Shown: positions 25,901 through 40,900 of the stretch, piece by piece
Layout of the letters: every line of letters begins with the position of its first letter
How positions within the stretch are numbered: the first letter of the stretch is position 1
Assembly: GCA_035610835.1 (NCBI GenBank)
Contig: CM069443.1
Coordinates: 58,855,266-58,919,265, forward strand
Direction of reading: 5' to 3'
DNA from: Ophiura sarsii
Lineage: Eukaryota; Echinodermata; Ophiuroidea; Amphilepidida; Ophiuridae
DNA: 64,000 bases
Position numbers and translations under genes: made by a program
The notes under the pieces: generated by a model
The model's input: the letters and a program-made list of their open reading frames with translations, nothing else
Told to the model about the DNA's origin: nothing
Databases searched by the model: none

Positions 25901-28900
25901 CAGAAGCTCATAGAAGTATGAATAAAAGTGTTGATGTATTTTTAAACATATTCGAGGATGCTGAATAAAATGACAGGGGTCTGGGTTTAGGGAAAATGTA
26001 GGGAACTCTTATAGGGGGCCTAGCTAGGACCTACCATTTCAAGATGGCTGCCAAAATTTCAAAATGGTCGCCAGTGAAAATTAGTTTTGCCTATATCTCG
26101 GGTGCAGAAAGTCTAGAAGTATGATTCTGGTGTCTATACCCATGTTTACAGGGTCAAGGAAACCATTTAAATAACCTAGAACAGCACAGGACTGAAAATT
26201 CCAAGTTGGCTACCAACATTATAAAATAGCCACCACTAAAACTACAGAATTTTGCCCATATCTTTGTTGTTTTCAATAACTAAACAAACAAATTAAATGG
26301 TTAACCTCCTGGAATGGTGCAGAAAGGGCAATTTCTTATCAAAATGGTCACAGCAATGACAGCATATTATAATATATGTAACATAAGTTGATTAAAATCA
26401 ACTCAAATGTAATGAACAAAGGAGAATGGTGGTTGTATTTCCAATAAGGGTGTATCACTACAGGGCATAAATGCCGCACCTTATTAACATGAATTCAATA
26501 ACTGCAACATCCATGTCTTCAGCATCAATTATGGCTGACACACCTGGCTTCTCTACAAGTGCCAGATGGAAGAAAAGTCTTGTGTCTGCTTCATGTTGGT
26601 GACAGGTAAAGTGTGACTCTTCGCCACCAGTGCTTACATTTTAAAGAAACATGCAGATCTCTTTGAGTGACATGTTAGCAATAAGCACCAATATTGTTTA
26701 TATTCTTGCGTCATGTGCATTTATTAGAAAGGCCTATTATTACCCCTCCACCACTTCTCCATAGAAAGAAATAATATGCGTCGCTAGCAGTGAAATGATC
26801 TCGTGTCAACAAATCATAGATACAAAAGGTTACAATGTAATTCTAAAACTGTGGATGCATGTCGAGGCTGTTCACAGTATGCCAACATGCTACATGTAGA
26901 ATCGATTGGATCGACAGTAAGCCAGGAAATATAAAATGAAAATATGTCAAAGACCTTTATATTAAAATAATGGCATACTGTTGAAAATCAACTTTCCCAT
27001 AATATTTTTGACTTCTGATTGAAAATATTCTATGGATTACTGTTATCCCCCATCAAAATACGTTGTCAAAATGAACTATAATACAATGCATTAACAACAA
27101 CGGCTAACCTATATCGATTGTGTCCATAATAGTCCTGATATTCTTTAAAACGTTGTTAAGTGGTATGTTCCCTCCATGGCCGACCGGTCTAGCATGCTGT
27201 TGTCTTACACACAATATTGTAGGTAAACCAAATGTTGTATATAGGTTCGAGTCTGACATCAGCCTATGTTTTGAATATTTTAAAATTTAAATCCATATCC
27301 CCGTACACTTTTAAAAATGCCAGAGAACTCTATATGAGTGCGTTTAATACAAATTATGTATTTTGTTTTAACATTCTTTGTATTCATTAAGTAAAATAAT
27401 TAATTCAAATAGTTAAATACTTAATACGATAGTGTGTGCGCCGATTGATTTAACTTGTTGGTACTCGCCAAAGCAACCACAATATTCCCCAATTGAGATA
27501 CATACAAGTCGCGTAAGCGATTAGAGCGCCCACCCTTCCTTGTTATGTAATCCATTTTCCGTGACGCAGGAGTCGCGTAAGCGACGAGAGTATTTTCTAG
27601 CATGTTTGGATGGTATTATATGTTATCAAGAAACCATTTGAATCTAAATAACTGGCAATATCCATTACTTCTTGGGCATTTAGTGTGCAAAATATACCTC
27701 CGTAATTAAAAGTGAACTATCCCTAAAAGTAAGTTGGAGCATAACATTTTTTAAGTAGTTGGTCACGTGACCGATAACATGACCTATATATCCTCCAAAT
27801 CTGGTCAAGAAACCTTTATTGAATCAAAAGTTGTGTCTAAAAACGGAAAACAGGTGATGCAATCGTTTAAAACACCCACCGCTGTAAATTAGATACTTTG
27901 AAATTATGACACTTCATCAAAATAAAGGTTATGTATTTCATTAAATATGTATACGTAATTAGACTATGAAGTTCAACTCGGAATGTTACAGAAGCAATGT
28001 TCTTCATTTCTTAAAAAGTATTGTTAAAATCAAAGCTACCGTTTCCGAGATATAGCGATTTTTGTATTATTTATAGCTCACTTTTCCACTCCCTTAATAC
28101 AATCATGTTCAAAACGGTTGGGACACTTCCTGCATGTCCTGTGGAACGGTGGTCCCTCCCCCTAAACTCAATGTTGGTCCATATAAAAGCATCGTCCAGT
28201 AACGGGCTGTGTTATATATATATATCAGCCCCAACATTGATTGGGGGGGGGGGGGGGGGGGGTGGGGGGATGGCAGCTTTACATAAACTAGTTTTGACTA
28301 TCATACTTTCAACTGACAGCTTTTTACTCATTTTGGAAGATATTTCATGCGCACGTGTATAGTGTCCCAACAGGTTTTGAACAAGATTGTAGGACAAAGA
28401 GCATCTTAATTCAAATATGAATTAATTTATCCCATACAGGACACAACTTTTGAACCTACATTTGAAATAACTTTACCTAAACACAAATCTCTGTTTTATG
28501 GTATAATTTGCTCGACATTTAATACTTTGACAGAAAAAAACATGCCCATACCTCGATTTGCCATTTCGTAGTTGACATTAATGATGAAAAAAATTAAAAA
28601 GAAAATGAAGCTAATATTGTTCTTCACATTGTAAACTTAAAATTTAAAGAAGCACAGTCCAATAAATCACTGGCATCAGTTGTATTTTCTTGAGTTTAAA
28701 TACTGTTTTAATATTGGAAAAAAACATTCCATACATTCACAACTTGAGTCACACCATCATTTTCAAAAGTTCAAGAAAAAATAGGGGGGTGGGGGAAGTT
28801 ATGCGGTAAAATGGGAATACCAAACTCTATTAATAAACGGACCAAATTGACAAGAGAAATGTGATAAAAATAGTGTTATTGCTGTATTAAGTTTTAAATG

Positions 28901-31900
28901 AAACTATATTTAGTTCAATCATTGCGCTTTTAGTTTATAAATACACTTGGAAGACGTCACAAGACAAAATGTTTTGGAAATAGCTCCATTACATTTTAAA
29001 ATTCTATTTACATCGCAAAGGTAACTGATTCTCTCAAATTGACATCACAAGACTAAATTACCGGTTAACAAAAGTTGACAGGTTGGTCGGTCGATTTTAT
29101 TTTGATGATATTTTGATGGTAAACTACACAAGAGCACAGATGTTTGCAGTTACAGTTGCAGTTAAACATAAACAGAACACATTTTTATACATAATTATAA
29201 CTAGTGGTGGAACTTCAGATTTTTTTCAACTAGCCAGTCGGGCAGGTAATTCACAGAATTTACCTGCCCGACAAAAATGTCACCAGCCCAAGGTTTTTTC
29301 ATAATATTTTGCAGCAAACAATTAAGAGCAAGACTACTTTTAAATGATGATACAATTACATGTTTTTGTCTTTATTGAAATTAAAAAGAAGAGAAATTAA
29401 TGTCCTTGAGGGAGAGGCGGACAGGAAATTTTAAATTCATTTGTCCTCCACTGGAATAAATCAACAAAGGGGACCTTTCACGTTGCAAGAATGGAGATTT
29501 ATGGGGAATTGAAAGCCAGTCAGCCTATCACACTTGGACAGGGGGGCAATGAACAAGGATTAGACAGCGTCTGGAAAAATCATGCGAATTTAAACTGAGC
29601 ATATCATGCCACCTTTGGCCTACAACGAAGGAGCATGATCATATAAAAAGGACAGCCAAAATCGTGAATGGTATGACGGGAACTGTGCGTACCGCGACCG
29701 GAGCATAAACTCTGGCAACTGCTGGTGGTAAACCAAGGTTTTCTAGACTTAGGCTATACATATCGTCATTACGTGGTCCTAACAAGGGGATCACCCATAA
29801 GGTTGGGTATAATCTTTCTCCTTTTGGGGAAAATTGAGTTGAGGAGGAATTTTTGTGTTGGAATTTTCGAGTTGATCAAAGCCTTATTAGATTAAATTGA
29901 ATAGGTAACTATAAAAATTTCTTAAAGGAGGTGTCCAGCAAGCACAACAGCATACATGTACTTCTCATTCCTATATTTAATTACAATTAATGTTTGTGCA
30001 GGTTTTTTAAAACTATTTTTTACACTTCCCAATTTCTTTAAAATTTATTAATAATTTCATTACCGGTTACCAAACATCATACACTATTTTTGGCGAGTCT
30101 GTCTGTCTGTCTGTCCGTCCAATGACTCCGAGCGCGGATTCCTGCCCATCTTTCTGTGCAATCGCTATGCGCAGGGATCTTCGCCCCACGCTTGCAACCA
30201 GTGCCACGCAACAGTCACGATTGTCATGCAGTGCCCACTACAGAAATTTTGATTTTCTTTAACCCGGCTAGCTACTATTTGGACTAAAATTGTGGCTTAA
30301 TGAGTGAGTGATTACATATGGTCTTCGCCAAAAATATTTTCATCATGGACATAGCTACATTTCTATATAGATAGGCTGTTTGTTATCCTCAAAGATCGTA
30401 TAGTAATAAGCATTTATACAAGACTATACAACCGCCATATAAAATATTTCTATATATATGTAAACAACAAAATCTTACACTAGGGTGGGCAAATCTAGAC
30501 TTTTTTTACAAAACTGATGCAAAACGAGTTGTTTCTATGGCCAAATTTTGTGTAGAATCCAAATCTGTAAAATAAATTGGCCTCCGATGACGTTTTACGT
30601 CGCTACTGATTAAAAATTCAAAATGGCCGCCAAAATGACTACATTTTGCTTGTTAACGGCATATGTAGGGCTTTCAGTATGTCTTTTTATATGTTTCAGG
30701 GTCTGAAATAGTTGAATTGGATACTCTAAACACTAATTGGTGTGTATGGATGACATTTGACCTACTAACTAATCTTAAAATTCAAAATGGCCACCAAAAT
30801 GACATAATTTTGCATATTAAGGGCATATTTTGACAGATACATGGTTTTAACTACGTCTTTGTATATGTTTTTAGGATCTGGGAAGTTGAATGACACTTTT
30901 AAACACTAATTGGTATGTATGAAAAACCCTCCACTACTGATTTAAAAATTCAAAATGGCCGCCAAAATAGCATAATTTTGATTGTTATACTCCAAGCCGT
31001 CTAATTAGACTCAGAAATGCACGCTTGATGCCATGGAATTACGCAACGCTGACCTGTACGCGGAATACCGCCCAGCGTGGTGGCCTGGGCGTTAATGCTA
31101 CTGCATGAGACACGCAATTCCGAATAAAAAATAGCTGCTCCGAGTATACTTGTATATTTTCAGGGATATTTAATGTCACAGACTCGCCATTGCCGGCGCA
31201 CACGTAATGGCGCAGATCGTAAGGTGCGTACACGTTTCGTGGCGCAAACTGGGTCTTATGGGGCGGGTAAAAGGACTGTGTCTCTGCAGTAACCCTTCCG
31301 TAGACCTACAAAACGGCGCACGAGGAGGCGAGAACAAAATGTCAATCATACGGCCAGGATAGAAAGAGGACTCCAATTAACTTTAACTCCCAGGCGTGTA
31401 TTGGTATGAGTTAGGCGGGAGTTAACTATGCATATGATCAGGATGAAAAAGGGTGAAATTGGGGTGGGGGGTCTTAGTCTCTATGCGCCGGGAATCAAAC
31501 CCAGACCGTGAGCGTGCAAGTGTGTAGTGTTGTAGTTCCGGATAGGCCCTTAGGCCAATCATGGGATGTCTGTTATATAAATGGGAATGTTACATGGGTA
31601 TCGGTGTTTAAATACATACGTTTAGGCATACTAAGCCTGTAAATTTCCGTTTAATGAACTATCCGTTTAAACTATTTTTAAAAAAAGCGTTTAAACGTTT
31701 AAACGTATTTGTATTCATAAATAAATGAATTCTGCACTATATCGAATAGATAGATATGCCAGTTATTTGCATTGATTTCATTGCGATCGCGATCGTCACA
31801 TTTCGTTAGTCCGCCATTTTTATTCTTAGTCTAAATCCTCAGTCGTTTAACAATATCGATATAATGCATGTATGAAAGGCCATGGTTGATTTCTACCGGG

Positions 31901-34900
31901 TTTCTATTTCTAGAAACGTTATCGTAATAATTTTGACATACTTGGTACAACAAGGCCGTTCCGACCGGGTTTTTTGGGGAATTTATTTCTAGAAACGTTA
32001 TCGTATTTATATTTGGTACAAATGAGGCTGTAATGGTTGGTATGGAATGAGAATTACGAGTAAGCTTACTTGTTTACCTAAAATTTAGTCGGACTTTTAA
32101 AATTTTATTAGGGCTTACGTTTAGCCGTTTAGCGAATTATGTAACCGTTTAAACGCCCTACGAGCGTTTAAACGGATAAACGGTTAGAATTTACACCATT
32201 AAGGCATACCATTGGCCAGAGGAATGATTAATGTCAATAGGCAGGAAAATAACTTACGGATATTGCACACACAGTTCTCAAGACTGGACACAGATGATCT
32301 TGATGATAGACCCCTCCTCTCGCCGACTCTAAAACTAAAAACCTCTGAAATAAGACCCCACTATTAAACCCTAACCCTACACATATACTGAATAACGTGG
32401 ATAGTATATGTGCATGGGGTGGCCTACCTGGATTTAAGGGGACATGGGGTTCCTGTATCATGGGGTATCTGGAATATTAAGGGCACCTGTAATAACTGGA
32501 TTTTAAGAGTAAGAGTACACATCCCATGAACCCCCAACCCGAGAACCGCTTAATCTAAACACAACACCAAAAGTAAGTCCCCCCTTAAACAATTCATCAT
32601 AACATCGTAAGATAAAACATTTTACAAATAAAACTTAGTTAGAAATAATCCTATGACTGTTTCCTAAGTGGTGTTTAAAAATGAAAGATGTTCATGACTT
32701 CATGGCTGAATGAGCTCAAAAATAAGACAAAAACTGCCCTTCTCAAAAGTCACAACTCACTGTGCTAATATCTGAGCCAAGAAGGGGATTTACATGGCTG
32801 AATGATCATTAATTGATTACACCATACAGTAATTTTCGCTCAGCCACAGGTACTTTTCCATTAGTGAGAAGCAATTCATAAACTTTTGTGACTTTTGAGA
32901 AGGGCAGTTTTTGTCTTCCATTTGAGCTCATTCAGCCATGAAGTAATGGACATCTTTCATTCTCAAACATCACTTAGGAAACAGTCATAGGATTATTTCT
33001 AACTAAGTTTTATTGGTAAAATGTTTTATCTTACGATGTTATGACGAATTGTTTAGGGGGGACTTACTTTTGGTGTTGTGTTTAGTACTATATAATGCAC
33101 TAAATATAAATTTCTTTAAAATTTATTAATAATCTCATTATTGGTTACCAAAAATACTATATAATGCACTAAATATAAATTGCAATGACAGTTGCAAGTT
33201 TGTTTTCATCGATCAAATTCTATTTTAAGATTAAGTTGGATAGGTAATAGAAATAGTTGACTGGGACTGGGGGTCGATTTCAACAGTTATTTCTTAGATT
33301 GTAGTCCATGAGGTAATTACAGGTCATCACTGATCACTAACAGCCCGCACACAACGCCAAAGAAAACAATCAATTTCAATTATTTTTGCATTTAGACTTA
33401 GTTTGAATACACTGAATATAGTCAGATTAGAAACTCTACTCCCCATGCTTTTTAGATTACTTAATTGTCCCCCCCCCCTCCCCCAACTATTTATGCATTG
33501 AACAAACCCTAATAACATTTTAATTCCATTCAGATGAACTGCCCGCACACAACGCCAAAGAAGGAGAAGAAAAAAAATCAATTTTCAATTATTTTTGCTT
33601 TTATCATCATCTCACTCACTATATCAGCCAGTAGGGAGGTCACGCTGCATGTCATATTTTGTTATACGCAAGAAAACAATGGAGTCTTAGTGACTGCAAT
33701 ATTTGCTAGAAATAGCTTCGGAAAATGGTCTATTTGGGCATCTCAAAAACTAAGAAACGTGTTAAAAATCATGTAGAATTTTAGAGGAGGGTCAATAACA
33801 TCTGCAGAACGGTAAAATGTATAGTTTTAAACACGTTTGGTGACCAAATTTATGTCGTACAATGTCGGAAAATTCACGTTTTGAAAATCCGTGGTCTTCA
33901 AAATTACAGGAATCCTAACTCATTCTAAACCTCACCAAATCATGAAATGAACCCTCGTCTACAAAAAAGTCCATGTACGTATTGCTCTATCTGCTTGGAG
34001 ATAGCGAAGACCACGAAAACCTCATAGCTTTATACCACGGAATGAAATCTGCCATAGACATACATGGCGAAAATCGTACAGATTTGCACTGCAGACCTCT
34101 GTGTAGGGTGTGTTGACAATAGCATGACAATAGCAAGGTCGTTTGACTATTGTGTTTGTGCATGTTTGTGACGACTGACCTCGTTTAACAATCTTCATAG
34201 CTTTCATATAGGGCTTGGGTGACCTAACTATTAACTGATATATTCTCTATTTTCATTTCTAATATCGAACCCTTTCCATGTTTTTAAATCATCTGTTGAT
34301 TGGTGCAATAATTTACAATGATATAACGTACCGCACACTCCTACCGCACAGGCTGCTACAGGTAATTATCCATCAATTTAAAAGCCTTTTCTTGACAGCT
34401 TTTCTCAGTCACTATATATTCTCTATTTTCATTTCTAATATCGAACCCTTTCCATGTTTTTAAATCATTTGTTGATTGGTGCAATAATTTACAATGATAT
34501 AACGTACCGCACACTCCTACCGCACAGGCTGCTACAGGTAATTATCCATCAATTTAAAAGCCTTTTCTTGACAGCTTTTCTCAGTATATAACAAATACAC
34601 ACTGACAAAAAAAATTGACATTCTCTGGACCATCCCAAAATATAAGTATACACTAGTTGTTTGTTTTGTCTTGTCTTATCTTGTACTGTCCTTTCCTGTC
34701 TTGTCTTTGTTATGCCATTCTAATTCCATACTGGTCACTAGGGTTCCATCTTGTTGCCTCCCATTTTGATTTCATAGGCATTAGTGTTACATATTCCCCC
34801 TCTTCATGTTTTCCCCTTTGTCTGTTCCACTCAACCTTCCATATTATTATTCAGTTGAACTACAGTGCAACTTACCATAACTGCCCTTTATTTCAGTTTG

Positions 34901-37900
34901 TTATGCATAGACCTATATTGGACGTAAACAAGCACATTATAGGGAACTGGTATAAAAATCCACACATAGCCTTCCTGTGTTTAACCATTAGACTGAGTCC
35001 CCGCGTCCCCCTATATAGCCGCCATCTTTAAAAATGGCGGACCAAAAAGAGGGACTGGGAAAATAGTATGTCCAAAAGGTGTGCGGTTTTCACGTGGAAT
35101 TCCACGTGAACTTTGCATGAATATGCATACCAATACCGAGCATGCGCATTTGTTTACAGCAACAACAGAAATACCACCTGATTGGTCCAATTCGATTGTC
35201 ACGCTGCACCACAGGGAGGCATGATCGTGCACCCTATCGTGTCACGCGGTGTACAAAGCCACGAGTTTATCAGCGCACACTTTTGGAACTGAATTTTTCC
35301 AGTCTTCACATTTGAGCACCCTCGCAGGGGCCGTGTTTAAAATAGGGAAGACATGAGGATCGAGTCTAGTTTAACCATGCTTCACTGCACATATTTGACA
35401 CAATGTACTGCTAACGCGGTAAATTCAAATGCATGTTCCCTGACTGGTGAATCATTTGTTTGGAAATACCCACATGACTGTCAACCCGGGGTTGACGAGC
35501 ATGTGTGTCGCAGCTATATTAATACTATTGTATGTACTGATCATAACAGTAGTATAGCTTTATTCCGTAATAATAAGAGCAATTAAAATCATGTCTTGGC
35601 CAGTTCACCCCTCGCTAGTCTAGTGGTTGACTTACACGCTTTATAATGCAGAGGTCCATGGTTCGATTCCCACAAGGACCACTTTTTCAACTGATTCATT
35701 TCTTTTTATAAATGTTGGGTTAGAACATAGACGGTAATTGTCTAATGTTAGAAATATTCTAAGTCCACAAATCCAAGTCAACCCCGGGTGGAAAGTCATG
35801 CGGGTATTTCCATCGCTGCGTTTGCATATACTAAAGCTAAGAGTGTGTACAGAATGCATACACACTGCTTAAATACACCTAACACAAAAAGTCCCTGACC
35901 AGGTGCTTTGATGTTGGCTAATCCAAAATCAATAATCAGTACCAAAATTCTGAAATATACATTTAATGAGCAAATTTCTTCTCCGAAGTTTGATACCTCA
36001 TTCATAAAAATCAACAAAAAGTTATGACTGTTTCAATGACCACGACTAACGACAAAAAAGTTGCACTAGAATTGGTTTCCTATGGGATACCATTGATTTG
36101 TATTGTCCACTGTGTGCTATCTGAACCAGTCAGGTATCTGGATGAATGGGTAACAAGTATCAAAAGGGAGTCTGTGCACACACATTTTCAATGCGTAATC
36201 ACACACTAAGCAATGATATCCCATAGACACCACTTTTAGTGCAACAATTTTGTTTGTAGTTACGGTCATTGAAACAATCATAACTTCAAAACTAAAACTA
36301 TTTTATGAATGAGGTACAGAGAGGAGATTTGCTCATTAAATGTATATCTCAGATTTAAGATATAAATAAAAAATAAGATACCTGCTAGAAAAAGTAGAAT
36401 GAGCAATAGAAAGACAGCAAAAACACATGCTGCATAAAGTAACATCACTGTCCAGAGAAAGAGAAAAAGAGGTATAGTATGGCGCTTACAAGCATCAAAT
36501 TCATGGCCTCATGCTAATCTCCATACTACAAAAATAAGATAACCTGCTAGAAAAATTAGAATGAGCAATTTAGTTAGCATTTTGAATATCTGATATTGTT
36601 CAATAGGACACAAGTTTTTTGTGGATGGCATTCAAATTGCTCCAGTATTATGAAAGCCTTTACCTTGAGAAGTAGACGTGTTTGCTGTCACGCCACTGAA
36701 GGAACGGGTTGGAAAAAAAGACTAACTATATAGTAAAATATAAAAATATCTTTACCAGTTTCATGAAGTCTTCAAAGTATCTTGGTAGATTGGGCGGTGG
36801 TTCTGTGCCTTCATTTGCATGCATCAATAGCACACGACCAACATCATCGCAACGGTTACGGATTTCTTTCACCTGAACAAAAAAGATAAATTCAGAACTG
36901 ATCATATGTCACTGGCAGTGGTGGCACCACCATCCATATTTTGGGAGGAGGTGGGGTGGATGGGTGGGTGGGGGGCAAGAAAAATGTCAAAGGGAAAAAT
37001 TGTTGGCTTTTATTGTTACAAATGCCTGAAATTAGCTTAATTAGTTATGAATTAGACATTTGAGACCAATTTAAAGCACATTTTGACATTAAAAGTCAAC
37101 ATTGTTTGATTGTTTGGGGGACAAAATGGGGTGTGGGGCTTGAGCTGACTGGAGGTGGGGTGGGGGGAAAATGGTGAAAAGGTTGTGACTGGCCCACTGC
37201 CCCTCCCCCACAGTGCCGCCCCACTGGTCAAAGGTCATTTTTTTTAAAGATCAGGCTTTGCTACCCATGCTGTCTACAATTCTTGAAACTCAGTGTGCTT
37301 CCTGTGTGCCAAAAGATTTCCATTTCCATTATCATCCTAGATAATTGACAGTTAATTTTCAATGGTAATGAGAAAAAGACCAAAGCAAAGTACCTGCGTC
37401 ACATTTTAAAATAACTTTGTGCTGAAATGGGCAGGGTCCTTCCATGTCAAATCACCCAAATAAAGTGGAATTTTTAACCCTACCCTCTTCAAATTTGGTT
37501 TATAGGGTAACTTTGACTCAACAAGCTCAAATTTCAAAATTAAAAATTCATCCGACTTACGGTTTTCGCGATATGGCACACGCTTTTTCAACGATTTTGG
37601 TCAAAATGAGCGCGCCTGCCAATATTCAAACGACCATAAATCGGTAACCACTGGGTCAAATTGGTTGATATTGGTGTTTTTGGAAAGGGAATTGCATAAG
37701 GAATCCAAATCTGCCATTATTTCTCAAGCATGAGCATGTTAAGTTTTCATGACCTCTTGACCTTTACTTTGACCTTGAATTTGGCCTCGTGGATCACATG
37801 ATTTGGAGTTGACGTTTGGTGACATTATACCCAGTTACCCCCACATGTTTTCTACACAATATCAGAACTACAGAAATGTCTTCTCTTTAATTTAAGATAT

Positions 37901-40900
37901 TACATGTGAATGACTAAATATTAACACGGCCATGTGTCCAAAACCAAAATATAGTCTGTTTCTCATTTTAGCATTTTGTACTTGCAGCCTCAGTGTATAT
38001 GTGACCAGTCGCGTCAAAAAGGACATGTTGTCGGCAAACACAGTTTTGAGATAGAGGGCAATATATTGGTTGAAACGTAAAGAAAATAATAGACAAAAAT
38101 ATGCTTCTTCAATTCATATCTTGTGATTACAAAGTTCAATTACATTCCACAAGGTATCATTTCAAAGCTTAAAATGTTCTCTTTCAAATCATACCAATAA
38201 CTCAGAACTGACTCGGGCCTCCAACATGTCCATTTTGATGTGACGGGTCACATATAGCTATTGGCAGATTATTGATTAACTGTTTAGCGACAACTCATCG
38301 GTCGATAGTAAGATGAGGATTGGGGATGCTTCAATTGATCAATGCAGCCCATACACATACATGTCACACTATCGTGCGTGTAGAAGAACAAAATGCTAAA
38401 ACGTAAACAGAACTGTGTGTCATTGTTTTCGGTGCAGCGTTCTTAATTGGTAACCAATATTCATGTGTAATATCTCAAATTGAAGAGAAGAAATTTCGTC
38501 ATAATTAACTTATTTTGATGACAGTATTCTTCTGTAAGGCGAGGCGACGAAAAAAACCTCCTGTTCTACAGATTTTCGGACATCTCATATCTTCTTTTTC
38601 TTAATTTTTCTTAATTTTTGTTAATTTTAAATTCAAAATTTGCAAAAATATTCATAAAATAGGTGTGTTTTTTAAAAGGTCCCAAAAAAGTGTAATTCCC
38701 CCCCCCCCCAAAAAAAACAAAAAAACAAATATGAGTCATTTGGACCCATAGAACAGGTTTTATACCTTGTCCTATTTAAGGGAACTACGACTTTCAAGAT
38801 ACAGCATTCAAGATGGATTTGACTTAAATTGAATCAATATTATTTGCATGAATCAATTTGAATTTGAATTACACACTGATTATTTCCATATCTTAATAAC
38901 ACTATGGGGGGGGGGGGGGGGGAGGGGCAAGTTGATTGATTAAAAGATTTTACAGCCTTATTATTCACAGATTTTGGATTTATTATGAGAAAAAAATGTA
39001 ACTCTGAAATACCTTGAAACTCGAAAAATTTAAGGGCAAGCTGAAATGCTGGCGGGCAAGTTGTAAAATACTACAACTGGCCCAAGCTTTTTCAACGGAC
39101 AAGTTGTTAAAAAAGTTAAAATCGACCCCTGTAATGAGAAGGCAACGAAAAAAGAAACCCTGTTCTACGGGCCCGTCAAACCCATATGTTTAGAAATCGG
39201 TGAAACAAATTCATGTGCAAATGAATACCTGCCCAAAATATTTTTGCTTGTCAAAAATTAGCAAAATGTTTCTAGATTTTGTTGTAATTTTATTAAATTA
39301 AAAAAAATTATGGTCATTTTCAAGAGAAAAAAACCACGACCGACCGACCTGACTTGAGAGGTCCGTTAGCCCATACAACAGGATTTCTTTTTTCATTGCC
39401 TAACATCACAATTCTTAAAAAAAAATTCTGAGCATGCAAAAACCTTCAAGCCTACCTTCAGTGGCATTTGCACGATGAAATCGGTTAGTAGAGTATGTAG
39501 ACACCTCACATAGAACTCCTGCACACAAAAAAAGAAACATAGCAGTCAATACAAGGATTTGGTTATGCTGGTTTCCTGCATCAATGGGCTCCACACAACT
39601 AACCCATAGAAACATAGCAGTCAATACAAGGATTTGGTTATGCCGGTTCCCTGCATCATTGGGCTCCACACAACTAACTCATTTAAACATAGCAGTCAAT
39701 ACAAGGATTTGGTAATGCCGGTTCCCTGCATCAATGGGCTCCACACAACTAACCCATAGAAACATAGCAGTCAATACAAGGATTTGGTTATGCCGGTTCC
39801 CTGCATCATTGGGCTCCACACAACAAACCCATTTAAACATAGCAGTCAATACAATGATTTGGTTATGTCGGTTCCCTGCATCAATGGGCTCCACACAACT
39901 TACCCATAGAAACATAGCAGTCAATACAAGGATTTGGTTATGCCGGTTTCCTGCATCAATGGGCTCCACACAACTAACTCATTTAAACATAGCAGTCAAT
40001 ACAAGGATTTGGTAATGCCGGTTCCCTGCATCAATGGGCTCCACACAACTAACCCATAGAAACATAGCAGTCAATACAAGGATTTGGTTATGCCGGTTCC
40101 CTGCATCAATGGGCTCCACACAACTAACCCATAGAAACATAGCAGTCAATACAAGGATTTGGTTATGCCGGTTCCCTGCATCATTGGGCTCCACACAACT
40201 AACCCATAGAAACATAGCAGTCAATACAAGGATTTGGTTATGCTGGTTTCCTGCATCAATGGGCTCCACACAACTAACCCATTTAAACATAGCAGTCAAT
40301 ACAAGGATTTGGTTATGTCGGTTCCCTGCATCAATGGGCTCCACACAACTTACCCATAGAAACATAGCAGTCAATACAAGGATTTGGTAATACCGGTTCC
40401 CTGCATCAATGGGCTTGACACAACTCACCCATTGAAACATACCAGTCAAAACAAGGATTTGGATTTGCCAGTCTGCATCTATGTGCTCCACACATCTCGC
40501 CCATTGAAACATACCAGTCAATACAAGGATTTGGTAATGCCGGTTCCCTGCATCATTGGGCTCCACACAACTAACCCATAGAAACATAGCAGTCAATACA
40601 AGGATTTGGTTATGCTGGTTTCCTGCATCAATGGGCTCCACACAACTAACCCATTTAAACATAGCAGTCAATACAAGGATTTGGTAATGCCGGTTCCCTG
40701 CATCAATCGGCTCCACACAACTTACCCATAGAAACATAGCAGTCAATACAAGGATTTGGTAATACCGGTTCCCTGCATCAATGGGCTTGACACAACTCAC
40801 CCATTGAAACATACCAGTCAAAACAAGGATTTGGATTTGCCAGTTCCCTGCATCAATGTGCTCCACACATCTCACCCATTGAAACATACCAGTCAATACA

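Larger units (their letters stand above)
26300..31600. other. Intron 8 interior, mostly unassigned repeat-like sequence
   Basis: Apart from the repeats listed there is no coding signal. A (GTCT)n microsatellite lies at 30098-30120. A tRNA-B-box-like GGGTTTGATTCCCGGCGC on the minus strand near 31485-31502 suggests another old SINE. Confidence 0.6.
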
